DNA of 13,428 nt from an uncultured Clostridia bacterium (lineage in GTDB: Bacteria > Bacillota > Clostridia > UBA1381 > UMGS1253): contig CALAUK010000102.1 of NCBI GenBank assembly GCA_937892135.1, positions 1 through 13,428 on the forward strand, given 5' to 3'. The notes beneath the pieces are model-generated. The model saw only the letters and a list, made by a program, of their open reading frames with translations, made no database searches and had not been told where the DNA came from. A program made the translations under genes and the position numbers. This document shows, one piece after another, positions 1 through 6,707 of the stretch (positions are counted from its first letter, which is position 1; every line of letters starts with the position of its first letter).

Positions 1-622
1 CTATTGACAAAATGCTTGTCTTAAAATGAGGCGCCTTGCATATCGTTTCAATATATTTCTGAAGTCTTTTAACAATAGTTATCTTTCTTCTTAAAAGAAG
101 GTCACGATTTGCGACCATTCCCGCGTAAAGTATATTGTCAGAAACCAATAGCCCGCCAACCTTTAACATTCTTTCGCAGTGCGGAAGAAAATGAATATAA
201 TGAGCTTTTGACGCGTCCATAAAAATCATATCGTACTCGCCGTCCATAGCCTCTAAGAGCACCTCGGCATCTGCAACAAGCACCTCAATTTTTTCCTCCA
301 TACCTGCTCTTTTTATATTCTCTTTTGCAATTTTTGCAATCTTTTCGTCTTTTTCTATTGTTGTAATCAAAGAACCTTCGGGCAAGTTATTTGCCATCAC
401 AAGTGCGCTGTACCCTATTGCGCAGCCAATCTCCAGAACGCGCATTGGCTTATGGAGCCTGCAGATAACCTCCAAAAAAGAGCTTACCTCTTTTTGAATA
501 ATCGGAACTTCATTTTCCTTTGCGTACTCTTCAAGCTCTCTTAAAATTCCCTCATTCTTTTTAAGGCTTTCTCTGACAAAATCTATTATATAGTCATGTG
601 TTATATTCTGTTCATCAGGCAT
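1..622 (-). CDS. trmR: tRNA 5-hydroxyuridine methyltransferase TrmR-like (class I SAM O-methyltransferase), 3' end cut by window
   Basis: The frame opens at ATG 622 and runs without a stop to the left edge: 207 residues beginning MPDEQNITHDYI. The family is usually about 215 residues, so only the last few are missing. The SAM-binding glycine motif is visible as LEIGCAIGYSALVMA (about residues 63-77), followed by an acidic strand-2 end (TTIEKDEK), the metal/catalytic region YDMIFMDASKAHY and the SDNILYAGMV segment typical of the family 3 (COMT-like) O-methyltransferases. A Shine-Dalgarno AGGGGGA lies 8 bases before the ATG inside the end of mltG, and the mltG stop is 1 base upstream, so the two are translationally close. 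In Bacillus subtilis the homologue YrrM (TrmR) follows the mltG homologue yrrL and makes 5-methoxyuridine at tRNA position 34. The TrmR assignment rests on this neighbour plus the motifs. A generic small-molecule O-methyltransferase cannot be excluded. Confidence 0.87.
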   Translation of the reverse strand, partial: MPDEQNITHDYIIDFVRESLKKNEGILRELEEYAKENEVPIIQKEVSSFLEVICRLHKPMRVLEIGCAIGYSALVMANNLPEGSLITTIEKDEKIAKIAKENIKRAGMEEKIEVLVADAEVLLEAMDGEYDMIFMDASKAHYIHFLPHCERMLKVGGLLVSDNILYAGMVANRDLLLRRKITIVKRLQKYIETICKAPHFKTSILSI

Positions 623-623
623 T

Positions 624-1646
624 TTAATTTTCCCCCTGAATTTTCATTCTTATCTGCTCGTGTTCAGAAAAGGTTTTTGCAAAATACATATTTCCGTCTT
701 CATCGGACTGGAAATAATAATAATCATTTTCATTAGGATAAAGAGCCGCCAAAATCGCATCCCTTGACGGATTTGAAACAGGGCCGTACGGTAAGCCTTG
801 ATACATATATGTGTTATACGGAGAATCAATCATAGTATCCTCCACCGATAAAACGATCTTTTTCTCATCTAACAGATACTGAACTGTTGCGCAGGACTGC
901 ATTTTATCCCCATTTTTAAGTCTCTTATGAAAAACACTTGAGACATTTTTCATATTCTCCATCCCAACCGTTTCAGCTTCAATAACAGATGCTAAAATAA
1001 CAACCTCGTCTATGCTCATACCAATTTCACGCGCACGAGAAATGTATTCTTCTTTAAATTCCTTTTCAAACTGCGACAGGAAAACCTCTATCATCTGCTT
1101 TGGTGTCTGCGATGTAGAAAATCTGTAAGTTTCGGGGAAAAGATATCCCTCCAAATAGTTTTCTCTTTCAATTCCCGAAAGAAAATCATAGGAAAACTCC
1201 TCTTTTTCAGCATCTTCAAGCTCTTTTAAGCTCACAATTCCGGAGGATGAAAGCGTTTTGAAAATTTCTTCTTTCGTGCTTCCCTCGGTAAATGTAAGCT
1301 GTACTTCCCTGTAATCGTGTATCATCATTCTTAAAATCTCGGTATATCTCATGCCGGGCTTTAAGACATACACTCCCGTGCCAAAGCCTTTATTAAGCCT
1401 TTTTAGCTTTGAAACCGTTTTAAACACAAAAGTGTGCTCTATAACATCTTTGTCTTCCAATATTTTAATTACTTCTTCAATGGACTCTCCGCCCTCTAAA
1501 GAAATAACCGCATCTTCTTTTAAATTAAGATTAAAAAACTCATGGCAAACATCAAAGGCGTACCAAAAGAAAGAAACCGCAATAACTAAAACAAGAACTG
1601 CCGCTATACGCTTTTTTATTTTACTTTTAAGCTTTCTTTCTTCCAT
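624..1646 (-). CDS. mltG: Endolytic murein transglycosylase MltG (YceG-like)
   Basis: MltG cleaves nascent peptidoglycan strands inside the chain at the outer face of the cytoplasmic membrane and is thought to set glycan length. The protein has a basic cytoplasmic N-terminus (EERKLKSKIKKR), one membrane helix (about residues 14-30), a LysM-like region and the YceG catalytic domain. Signature segments include ASVIEAET with the catalytic glutamate at about residue 223, VSSVFHKRL, the substrate loop NTYMYQGLPYGPVSNPSRDA, and a C-terminal YYFQSDEDGNMYFAKT..EHE. I chose ATG 1646 (340 residues): it is preceded by GGGGTG at workable spacing and gives a normal membrane-anchor N-terminus. An in-frame ATG at 1661 would add MGCWF but has a poorly spaced ribosome site. 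The recR stop lies 20 bases upstream and trmR starts 1 base after the mltG stop, so it sits in the dnaX operon. Family assignment is firm; only the start is uncertain. Confidence 0.93.
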   Translation of the reverse strand: MEERKLKSKIKKRIAAVLVLVIAVSFFWYAFDVCHEFFNLNLKEDAVISLEGGESIEEVIKILEDKDVIEHTFVFKTVSKLKRLNKGFGTGVYVLKPGMRYTEILRMMIHDYREVQLTFTEGSTKEEIFKTLSSSGIVSLKELEDAEKEEFSYDFLSGIERENYLEGYLFPETYRFSTSQTPKQMIEVFLSQFEKEFKEEYISRAREIGMSIDEVVILASVIEAETVGMENMKNVSSVFHKRLKNGDKMQSCATVQYLLDEKKIVLSVEDTMIDSPYNTYMYQGLPYGPVSNPSRDAILAALYPNENDYYYFQSDEDGNMYFAKTFSEHEQIRMKIQGEN

Positions 1647-1666
1647 AAACCAACACCCCATAAATT

Positions 1667-2260
1667 TTACATATCCCTGCGGTTTTCCATCGCACGCATC
1701 AAAGTAACCTCATCTGCATACTCAATATCTCCCCCGACCGGAATTCCGTGTGCAATCCTTGTTACCTTAACATCCAGAGGCTTTAAAAGCTTTGCTATAT
1801 ACATAGCCGTAGCCTCTCCGTTAACATTAGGATTAGTTGCCATTATTACTTCTTTAACAGAATCCTTATAGACTCTGTCTAAAAGCTCTTTTATATGTAT
1901 ATCCTCAACGCCTATTCCGTCCATCGGAGAAAGCGCTCCGTGAAGAACATGATACTCTCCTCTGTATTCATGCATATTCTCCATCGCCGCCACTTCCTTA
2001 GGCGTTTCCACAACACAAATCACTGACTTGTCTCTTCTGTCATCAGAGCATATACTACAAGGCGACACATCGGTAAGGTTTAAACAGCACTCGCAAAAGG
2101 TAATCTTCTCTTTTGCATTAATAAGAGCATCAGACATCTCCTTTGCATATTCCTTAGGCTGAGAAAGAATATGAAAAGCAAGCCTCTCTGCTGTTTTATG
2201 TCCTATACCCGGCAGCTTTTTAAACTGCTCGATAAGCTTCTCAATAGGAGCCGCGTGCAT
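1667..2260 (-). CDS. recR: Recombination mediator protein RecR
   Basis: RecR works with RecO (and RecF) to load RecA on SSB-coated single-stranded DNA during gap repair. The 197-residue protein has the usual family length and domain order: an N-terminal helix-hairpin-helix (FKKLPGIGHKTAERLA, about 13-28), a four-cysteine zinc finger (C56, C59, C68, C71), a Toprim domain beginning VICVVETPKEV with its acidic residue E85, and the conserved C-terminal GIPVGGDIEYADEVTL segment with a Walker-like role. The start ATG 2260 is 2 bases after the ybaB stop; a GGGGT about 10 bases upstream, inside ybaB, is the likely ribosome site. The ybaB-recR pairing is very widespread and supports the assignment. 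Nothing is truncated or unusual. Confidence 0.97.
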   Translation of the reverse strand: MHAAPIEKLIEQFKKLPGIGHKTAERLAFHILSQPKEYAKEMSDALINAKEKITFCECCLNLTDVSPCSICSDDRRDKSVICVVETPKEVAAMENMHEYRGEYHVLHGALSPMDGIGVEDIHIKELLDRVYKDSVKEVIMATNPNVNGEATAMYIAKLLKPLDVKVTRIAHGIPVGGDIEYADEVTLMRAMENRRDM

Positions 2261-2262
2261 AA

Positions 2263-2607
2263 TTAAAATAACCCCGGAATATTCATTCCGCCTGTAATCT
2301 TACTCATATCCTGAGTAAGCATTTCTTCAGCCTGACGAAGCGCCTCGTTTGCAGCTGCCATAATCATATCCTCCAATGTTTCAACATCATCAGGATCAAC
2401 TGCCTCAGGATTTATTTTAACAGAAACTATCTGTTTTTTTCCTGATGCTGTAACAGTTACCATACCGCCGCCGGAAGATGCTGAAACCTGTTTTTCTTCA
2501 GCCTCCTGCTGAATTTTAAGCATCTCTGCCTGCATTTTCTGCGCCTGCTTAATCATATTATTCATATTTCCCATACCACCGGGCATTCCGCCTCTGAATT
2601 TTGCCAT
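2263..2607 (-). CDS. ybaB: YbaB/EbfC family nucleoid-associated DNA-binding protein
   Basis: This is a small dimeric DNA-binding protein of the YbaB/EbfC family (yaaK in Bacillus subtilis), almost always encoded between dnaX and recR. The 114 residues show a glycine/methionine-rich start (MAKFRGGMPGGMGNMNN), a long helix (IKQAQKMQAEMLKIQQEAEE), a beta sheet region (VTVTASGKKQIVSVKINPE) and a C-terminal helix (LEDMIMAAANEALRQAEE), the typical helix-sheet-helix layout. The start is ATG 2607, because AAGGAGG (2623-2617) is 8-9 bases upstream. In-frame ATGs at 2613 and 2637 are rejected: the first is only 2 bases from the Shine-Dalgarno, and the second lies upstream of it inside dnaX. The dnaX stop is 19 bases upstream and the stop is 2 bases before recR. 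Its precise cellular role is poorly defined even in studied species. Confidence 0.94.
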   Translation of the reverse strand: MAKFRGGMPGGMGNMNNMIKQAQKMQAEMLKIQQEAEEKQVSASSGGGMVTVTASGKKQIVSVKINPEAVDPDDVETLEDMIMAAANEALRQAEEMLTQDMSKITGGMNIPGLF

Positions 2608-2626
2608 AACCATATCCTCCTTAGAA

Positions 2627-4369
2627 TTAATCAACAAAATGAATGTTTTCTGAATTTAATGATGCCAATCCATCAAGCGGGTCTTCCTCCAAGTTTTCCG
2701 CAGGAGGCGCATCGTTTTCTAAAAAGCCGTCGTCTTCATAAACTTCTTCTGCCTTTACCTCGCTTATAACACTTTCCGCTCTCTTTTTAAGCTCCTCCGC
2801 AACCGGCGGAAGCTCTTCTTTAACACTGTCAAACTCAGTTTGGCTTACATATTTAATCTTGGGCGCACCTCCCAGAACAGTAGCTGTCGCCTCGTCAAAC
2901 TGCTTTTGCATACAGCTTACAACGCTTTTAGTGTACCCGTCATTTACAAAATATATATATCCGTCTGCTATCTTTGCTTTTTTGCAAACAAGCGCTCCGT
3001 GAAGAGGAGGGCTAACTGACTTTAATAAACTTAAAACATCTGCCCATGTTCCAAACTGAGACGGCCTTTTTTCTTCTTTTAAAGGCTTCTCTTCCTTTAT
3101 TTCAGCTACTACTTCCTGAGGCTTTTCTTCAGGTTTTTCCTCTTTTAAAGAAGCAGCCTCATTTTCTATAACACTACCTGGCTTTGGTGGCTTTCTTACG
3201 CCCACCTCGCCTGCTTCAATCATATTTTCAAGCCTCTTTAGCCTCTCCATAACAGCCTCATTTGAATTATCAAGCTGGCGGTTACATAGCTTTACCAAAG
3301 AAATCTCATATATGATTTTAGGAGACTTTGAATATCTAGCCTTGTTCTGAGCATCGCACAAAACATTTAAAATATAGCTTACTGTTTCAATGTCAAAAAG
3401 CGCTGACTGCTTTTTAATTTTTAAAGTTGTGTCCTCTCCATAGGAGAAAAGCTCACTTTTCTCGTCAGGCGATACTTTCATAACAAGAATATCGCGAAAC
3501 CTCTTTATAAGTAGGTCTATAAAATTATTTATGTCGCGTCCGCCGTCAATTACAGTTTTAACAACGCCTAAAGCTCTTGCGCTGTCATAATCCGATATAG
3601 ATAAAACTGCATCGTTTAAAGTATCATCTGAAACGATTCCTAAAACTTCATTTGCGCTTTCTAAATCTATTCCATCAGGAAGCGCACAAACACACTGGTC
3701 TAATATACTTAAGGCATCACGAAGCGCCCCGTCTGCAAGGCGGGCAATAAGCTCTAATGCCTTTATGTCTGCATTTATGTTTTCCAAAGCACAAATCTCT
3801 CTTAGCCTTGTAACTATGTCCTTCGATAAGATTCTCTTAAAATCAAAACGCTGACATCTTGAGCTTATCGTCTGCGGAACACTGTGCGCCTCAGTTGTTG
3901 CCAAAATAAACACAACATACGGAGGTGGCTCTTCCAATGTTTTTAAAAGCGCGTTAAAAGCACCCTCCGAGAGCATATGCACCTCGTCTATAATATAAAT
4001 CTTATATTTAGCGTGAACCGCCGAATACATAACCTCTTCTTTAATCTGGCGTATATTATCAACGCCATTGTTTGAAGCGGCATCAATTTCTGTTATATCT
4101 AAAATTGACCCGTCCATAGCACCGCGGCAAATCTCACACTCGTTACAGGGGTTGCCGTCTATTGGATTTTGGCAGTTTATTGCTCTTGCAAATATTTTTG
4201 CGCAAGAGGTTTTTCCTGTTCCCCTTGTTCCGCAAAACAAATATGCATGCGCAGTTTTCCCCTGACTTATTTCGTTTTTTAATGTTCTTATTACATGGCC
4301 CTGTCCAACCACATCATCAAAGGTTTTCGGACGCCATTTTCGGTATAAAGCCTGATATGCCATTTTCAT
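2627..4369 (-). CDS. dnaX: DNA polymerase III subunit tau (clamp-loader ATPase DnaX)
   Basis: DnaX is the ATPase subunit of the clamp loader that opens and loads the beta sliding clamp and links polymerases at the fork. The 580-residue protein opens with the family start AYQALYRKWRPKTFDDVVGQ. It then shows Walker A GTRGTGKTS (47-55), a zinc knuckle (C66, C75, C78, C81), Walker B IIDEVHM (126-132), sensor 1 ATTE (157-160) and the arginine-finger SRC motif (170-172). Domain III ends near residue 365. A charged K/E/P-rich linker (about 400-435) leads to a tau C-terminal domain from about WADVLSLLKS, then an acidic tail. I keep ATG 4369, since GGTGA sits about 8 bases upstream; ATG 4363 (MAYQ) is an alternative. 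It is the first gene after the SRP RNA and heads the operon running to trmR, the arrangement known from Bacillus (scr-dnaX-yaaK-recR). Confidence 0.96.
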   Translation of the reverse strand: MKMAYQALYRKWRPKTFDDVVGQGHVIRTLKNEISQGKTAHAYLFCGTRGTGKTSCAKIFARAINCQNPIDGNPCNECEICRGAMDGSILDITEIDAASNNGVDNIRQIKEEVMYSAVHAKYKIYIIDEVHMLSEGAFNALLKTLEEPPPYVVFILATTEAHSVPQTISSRCQRFDFKRILSKDIVTRLREICALENINADIKALELIARLADGALRDALSILDQCVCALPDGIDLESANEVLGIVSDDTLNDAVLSISDYDSARALGVVKTVIDGGRDINNFIDLLIKRFRDILVMKVSPDEKSELFSYGEDTTLKIKKQSALFDIETVSYILNVLCDAQNKARYSKSPKIIYEISLVKLCNRQLDNSNEAVMERLKRLENMIEAGEVGVRKPPKPGSVIENEAASLKEEKPEEKPQEVVAEIKEEKPLKEEKRPSQFGTWADVLSLLKSVSPPLHGALVCKKAKIADGYIYFVNDGYTKSVVSCMQKQFDEATATVLGGAPKIKYVSQTEFDSVKEELPPVAEELKKRAESVISEVKAEEVYEDDGFLENDAPPAENLEEDPLDGLASLNSENIHFVD

Positions 4370-4373
4370 TTTT

Positions 4374-4393
4374 CATTTCACCCGGGCGAAACG
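4374..4393 (-). promoter_or_regulatory. Hairpin covering the dnaX ribosome binding site
   Basis: On the transcribed strand CGTTTCGC and GTGAAATG can pair around a CCGG loop, giving an 8-bp stem that includes two G-U pairs. The presumed dnaX Shine-Dalgarno GGTGA (4382-4378) lies in the loop and 3' arm, and the hairpin ends 4 bases before the start codon. The pairing is directly visible. A regulatory effect on translation is only an inference, and the stem is modest in strength. Confidence 0.35.
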
Positions 4394-4414
4394 AAACCTC
4401 ACTTTCCTAAAATT

Positions 4415-4688
4415 AAAAAATGCCGTACACCTCTGCTTCGAAACAGGCTTTCCATGCGGCACGTTTGCAGCCGGCTCCGCCTGGCACCCCCGTAACACAC
4501 CGAAGACACCGCTTATTGCTGCTCGGTTCCCCGCCTGACAAGGTTCACGGGCTTCAGTCGCACGGGACCAAAACCTCAACGCCTTTATACAAACACCGGC
4601 CATACAAAACCGCTCCTCAGCAGAGTAGTCGCCCTTGCTCTAGCGGATTGCAAGTTCAGGGCACCGCTACCGCCCCGGCTAGTACGAC
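4415..4688 (-). ncRNA. ffs: Signal recognition particle RNA, large Alu-domain type (scRNA)
   Basis: This is the RNA scaffold of the signal recognition particle, which binds Ffh and targets ribosomes making membrane proteins. The 5' Alu domain is recognisable from GGTAGCGGTGCCC followed by TGCAATCCGCT and AGCAAGGGC, as in the Bacillus scRNA. The Ffh-binding S domain reads GTCAGGCGGGGAACCGAGCA (4539-4520), with a GGAA tetraloop (4530-4527) closed by CGG/CCG and the asymmetric loop AGCAGC. The ends pair: GTCGTAC (4688-4682) with GTACGGC (4428-4422, one G-U). The 5' end is placed at 4688, 7 bases below a TATAAT box. The 3' end is approximate, set by the closing helix and the T-run (4420-4415). 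At about 270 nt it matches the length of the Bacillus RNA. Its position just upstream of dnaX is also conserved. Short open frames across it are spurious. Confidence 0.95.
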
Positions 4689-4694
4689 TATATT

Positions 4695-4723
4695 ATTATA
4701 CACCATTTTTTCATTTTGTGCAA
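4695..4723 (-). promoter_or_regulatory. SigA-type promoter of the SRP RNA
   Basis: The -35 box TTGCAC (4723-4718) is followed by a 17-base spacer and a perfect TATAAT -10 box (4700-4695). Predicted transcription start is the G at 4688, which is also the first base of the closing helix of the SRP RNA. It may also supply transcription of dnaX and the genes after it, since no other promoter is visible before dnaX. Confidence 0.9.
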
Positions 4724-4745
4724 GCATTATTTAAACATTTTACTT

Positions 4746-4785
4746 AAAAAAGCCGCAAATCACATTCTTATGATTTACGGCTTTT
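4746..4785 (-). terminator. Intrinsic terminator of the Na+/phosphate cotransporter gene
   Basis: A 15-bp stem (AAAAGCCGTAAATCA with TGATTTGCGGCTTTT, one G-U) around an 8-base loop ends in six Ts on the minus strand. It begins 4 bases after the transporter stop codon and lies just upstream of the SRP RNA promoter, insulating the two units. The plus-strand side also has a short T-run, so weak bidirectional action is possible. Confidence 0.92.
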
Positions 4786-4789
4786 AATC

Positions 4790-6535
4790 TTAAATACTAT
4801 ACTTTCTTAAATACTCATTATGAAGTTTTTCAAACTCAGCCTCGCCCGTTTTTACTCCGTTTAGGTATTCGTGCATATCAAAGCTGTCGTTTGCAATCTG
4901 AATAAGACAAACTGCTATATTTGAACAGTGATCGGCAACACGCTCGTAATTTGTTATCAAATCAGAGAAAACAAAGCCTGTTTCAATGCTGCAGCCGCCC
5001 TCCTGAAGCCTTGCTATGTGGCCCGATTTAAGCTTAAGCTTAAGCTTATCTATAACCTGCTCTAAAGGCTCAACGCGCTTTGCCATATTAACATCGCCAC
5101 TTAAAAAGGCATTTCCTGTTATCTCGATTATCTCGCGAACTGCTTTAACCATAGTCTTAAGCTCGGCTACTGCATCTTCTGAGAATTTAACATCCTTTTC
5201 CTTTATTTCTTCAGATGCCTGAATAAGATTTACGCCATGGTCTGCGATTCTTTCAAAATCACCTATTGAATGAAGTAGGTTCGACACATTTCGTCTGTCT
5301 TCATCAGATAAGTCTTTTTTGCTTAAATGAACAAGATATGTTCCAAGCTTATCTTCATACTTATCTATCATCTCCTCATTTTCACGAACGAGACGGGCCT
5401 TTTCTTCATCCAAAGCATCCATCTGCTCTAAGGAGATTAAAAGCGTATCAAAAGATAATTTTGCCATTTCCTTTGCAACCATATTACATCTTTCAAGAGC
5501 AACTGCAGGAGTCTCCATAAGACGCTCATCAAGCATTTCAGTGCCGTCTTGCTTATTTTTATCCTCTTTAACAATGATATATGCAAGTTTTTCAAGCTGT
5601 TTTGTGAAAGGTATCATAACAAACGTTGCAAATATATTAAAAATTGTGTGAACAATTGCAATCTGGGCAGAAGTTATGTTTTCTGTTATGAACGGAAACT
5701 TTAAAAGCGCATTTAAAGAATAAAACACCACTAAAAACGCCACTGTTCCTATTATGTTAAAGCAAAGATGGACAACCGCCGCACGTCTTGCATTTTTATT
5801 TGCGCCCACAGAAGATAACATCGCTGTAACACAAGTACCAATGTTCTGACCCATTATTATCGGCACTGCAACAGAAAACTTAACAGCGCCTGAATTTGCA
5901 AGAGCCTGAAGTATACCGACAGATGCAGAAGAGCTTTGAATTATCGCAGTTAAAATAGCTCCCGCAAGAACACCTAATATCGGATTTGTAAACCACAAAA
6001 GAATGTTCTGAAACTCAGGCATGCTGGCCAACGGCTCCGCCGCTCCGCTCATCATTTCCATTCCTGTCATAAGGATAGCAAAGCCTAAAAATATTGAGCC
6101 TAGAGCCTGTTTTTTCTGGCTCTTTGATGCCATATTTAAAATTATACCTATAAATGCTAAAGCAGGTGCAAAAGAAGACGGCTTTAAAAGCTGCATAAAT
6201 ATGTTTCCGCTTTCAATTCCCGTAAGCGACAAAAGCCATGAGGTAACCGTCGTACCGATGTTTGCGCCCATAATAATTCCTATTGACTGCCCCAGTGTCA
6301 TAAGGCCTGAGTTAACAAAGCCTACAACCATAACAGTTGTTGCAGAAGAGCTTTGAATAACGGCAGTTACCGCTATGCCCAAAAGCATACCTTTAAATTT
6401 GTTTGAGGTAAGATGCGTCAAAACAGACTTTAAGCTTCCTCCCGAAAATTTCTCTAAGTTGTCTCCCATAATATTCATACCGAATAAGAATATTGCAAGA
6501 CCTCCGAATAATGTCAGCACAGAAAAAATATCCAT
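4790..6535 (-). CDS. Na+/phosphate cotransporter family protein with C-terminal PhoU-like domain
   Basis: This is a polytopic inner-membrane protein of the Na/Pi-cotransporter (NptA/YjbB-like, SLC34-related) family, expected to move phosphate with sodium. The two inverted family repeats are clear: QSSSATT (about 61-67) followed by GANIGTTVT, and QSSSAS (about 200-205) followed by GQNIGTCVT. Hydrophobic helices continue to about residue 325. The rest is a soluble, helical PhoU-like domain with the repeated signatures HSIGDFERIADHGVNL and NYERVADHCSNIA. Transport direction cannot be read from sequence; YjbB homologues export phosphate. I prefer ATG 6535 (581 residues), 9 bases after AAAGGAG. 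ATG 6544 abuts the Shine-Dalgarno and would add only MND. The gene has its own promoter and terminator and stands alone between two housekeeping operons. No Pho-box-like repeat was recognised. Within the PhoU region AAGCTT is repeated three times in tandem (5029-5048), coding KLKLKL. Confidence 0.92.
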   Translation of the reverse strand: MDIFSVLTLFGGLAIFLFGMNIMGDNLEKFSGGSLKSVLTHLTSNKFKGMLLGIAVTAVIQSSSATTVMVVGFVNSGLMTLGQSIGIIMGANIGTTVTSWLLSLTGIESGNIFMQLLKPSSFAPALAFIGIILNMASKSQKKQALGSIFLGFAILMTGMEMMSGAAEPLASMPEFQNILLWFTNPILGVLAGAILTAIIQSSSASVGILQALANSGAVKFSVAVPIIMGQNIGTCVTAMLSSVGANKNARRAAVVHLCFNIIGTVAFLVVFYSLNALLKFPFITENITSAQIAIVHTIFNIFATFVMIPFTKQLEKLAYIIVKEDKNKQDGTEMLDERLMETPAVALERCNMVAKEMAKLSFDTLLISLEQMDALDEEKARLVRENEEMIDKYEDKLGTYLVHLSKKDLSDEDRRNVSNLLHSIGDFERIADHGVNLIQASEEIKEKDVKFSEDAVAELKTMVKAVREIIEITGNAFLSGDVNMAKRVEPLEQVIDKLKLKLKSGHIARLQEGGCSIETGFVFSDLITNYERVADHCSNIAVCLIQIANDSFDMHEYLNGVKTGEAEFEKLHNEYLRKYSI

Positions 6536-6612
6536 ATCATTCATCTCCTTTGCCTTGTGCTAAAAAGCGAATCTTCCAAAAATTAGAAGTTTAGTTCGGA
6601 CTTTACGCCACC

Positions 6613-6641
6613 ATTATATATGATTTTTCCCCGTTTTTCAA
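6613..6641 (-). promoter_or_regulatory. SigA-type promoter of the Na+/phosphate cotransporter gene
   Basis: The -35 box TTGAAA (6641-6636), a 17-base spacer and a perfect TATAAT -10 box (6618-6613) form a near-consensus promoter. Transcription should start near 6606, leaving a 5' leader of about 70 bases before ATG 6535. The leader holds only weak pairing, and no riboswitch was recognised. A strong constitutive promoter is suggested, rather than one relying on an activator. Confidence 0.85.
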
Positions 6642-6669
6642 GTACTATTTAAAAATTCGTGAATTTTAA

Positions 6670-6701
6670 TTAAAAACCCGAGGCATTTCTGCCTCGGGTT
6701 T
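6670..6701 (-). terminator. Intrinsic terminator of the dxr-rseP-ispG-polC operon
   Basis: A perfect 12-bp stem (AAACCCGAGGCA with TGCCTCGGGTTT) closed by a GAAA tetraloop is followed by a T-rich tract (TTTTTAATT) on the minus strand. It begins 6 bases after the polC stop codon. Confidence 0.95.
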
Positions 6702-6707
6702 ATCATT

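Noticed and set aside
1647..1661. Upstream mltG start at ATG 1661 (adds MGCWF).
   Set aside because: Its nearest purine-rich stretch is too far away, whereas ATG 1646 has GGGGTG at good spacing and gives a standard basic N-terminus before the membrane helix.
1351..1707. Plus-strand open frame opposite mltG and the end of recR.
   Set aside because: It lies antisense to a confident gene and has no ribosome site or recognisable protein family. Other plus-strand frames (for example 6021-6356, 8181-8540, 11557-11856) are rejected for the same reason.
2608..2637. Longer ybaB start at ATG 2637 (N-terminus MLINSKEDMVM), overlapping dnaX.
   Set aside because: The strong AAGGAGG lies downstream of that ATG and is well spaced only for ATG 2607, which also gives the family N-terminus MAKFRGG.
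4373..4734. Open frames on both strands across the SRP RNA (minus 4373-4603, plus 4420-4734).
   Set aside because: They overlap a well-supported structured RNA with its own promoter. The predicted peptides are rich in Arg, Pro, Cys and Ala without family features, and no ribosome site supports them.
6545..6606. Possible riboswitch or other structured leader before the phosphate transporter.
   Set aside because: The leader is only about 70 bases and contains just weak short pairings (for example CTTC with GAAG). No known riboswitch core was recognised.
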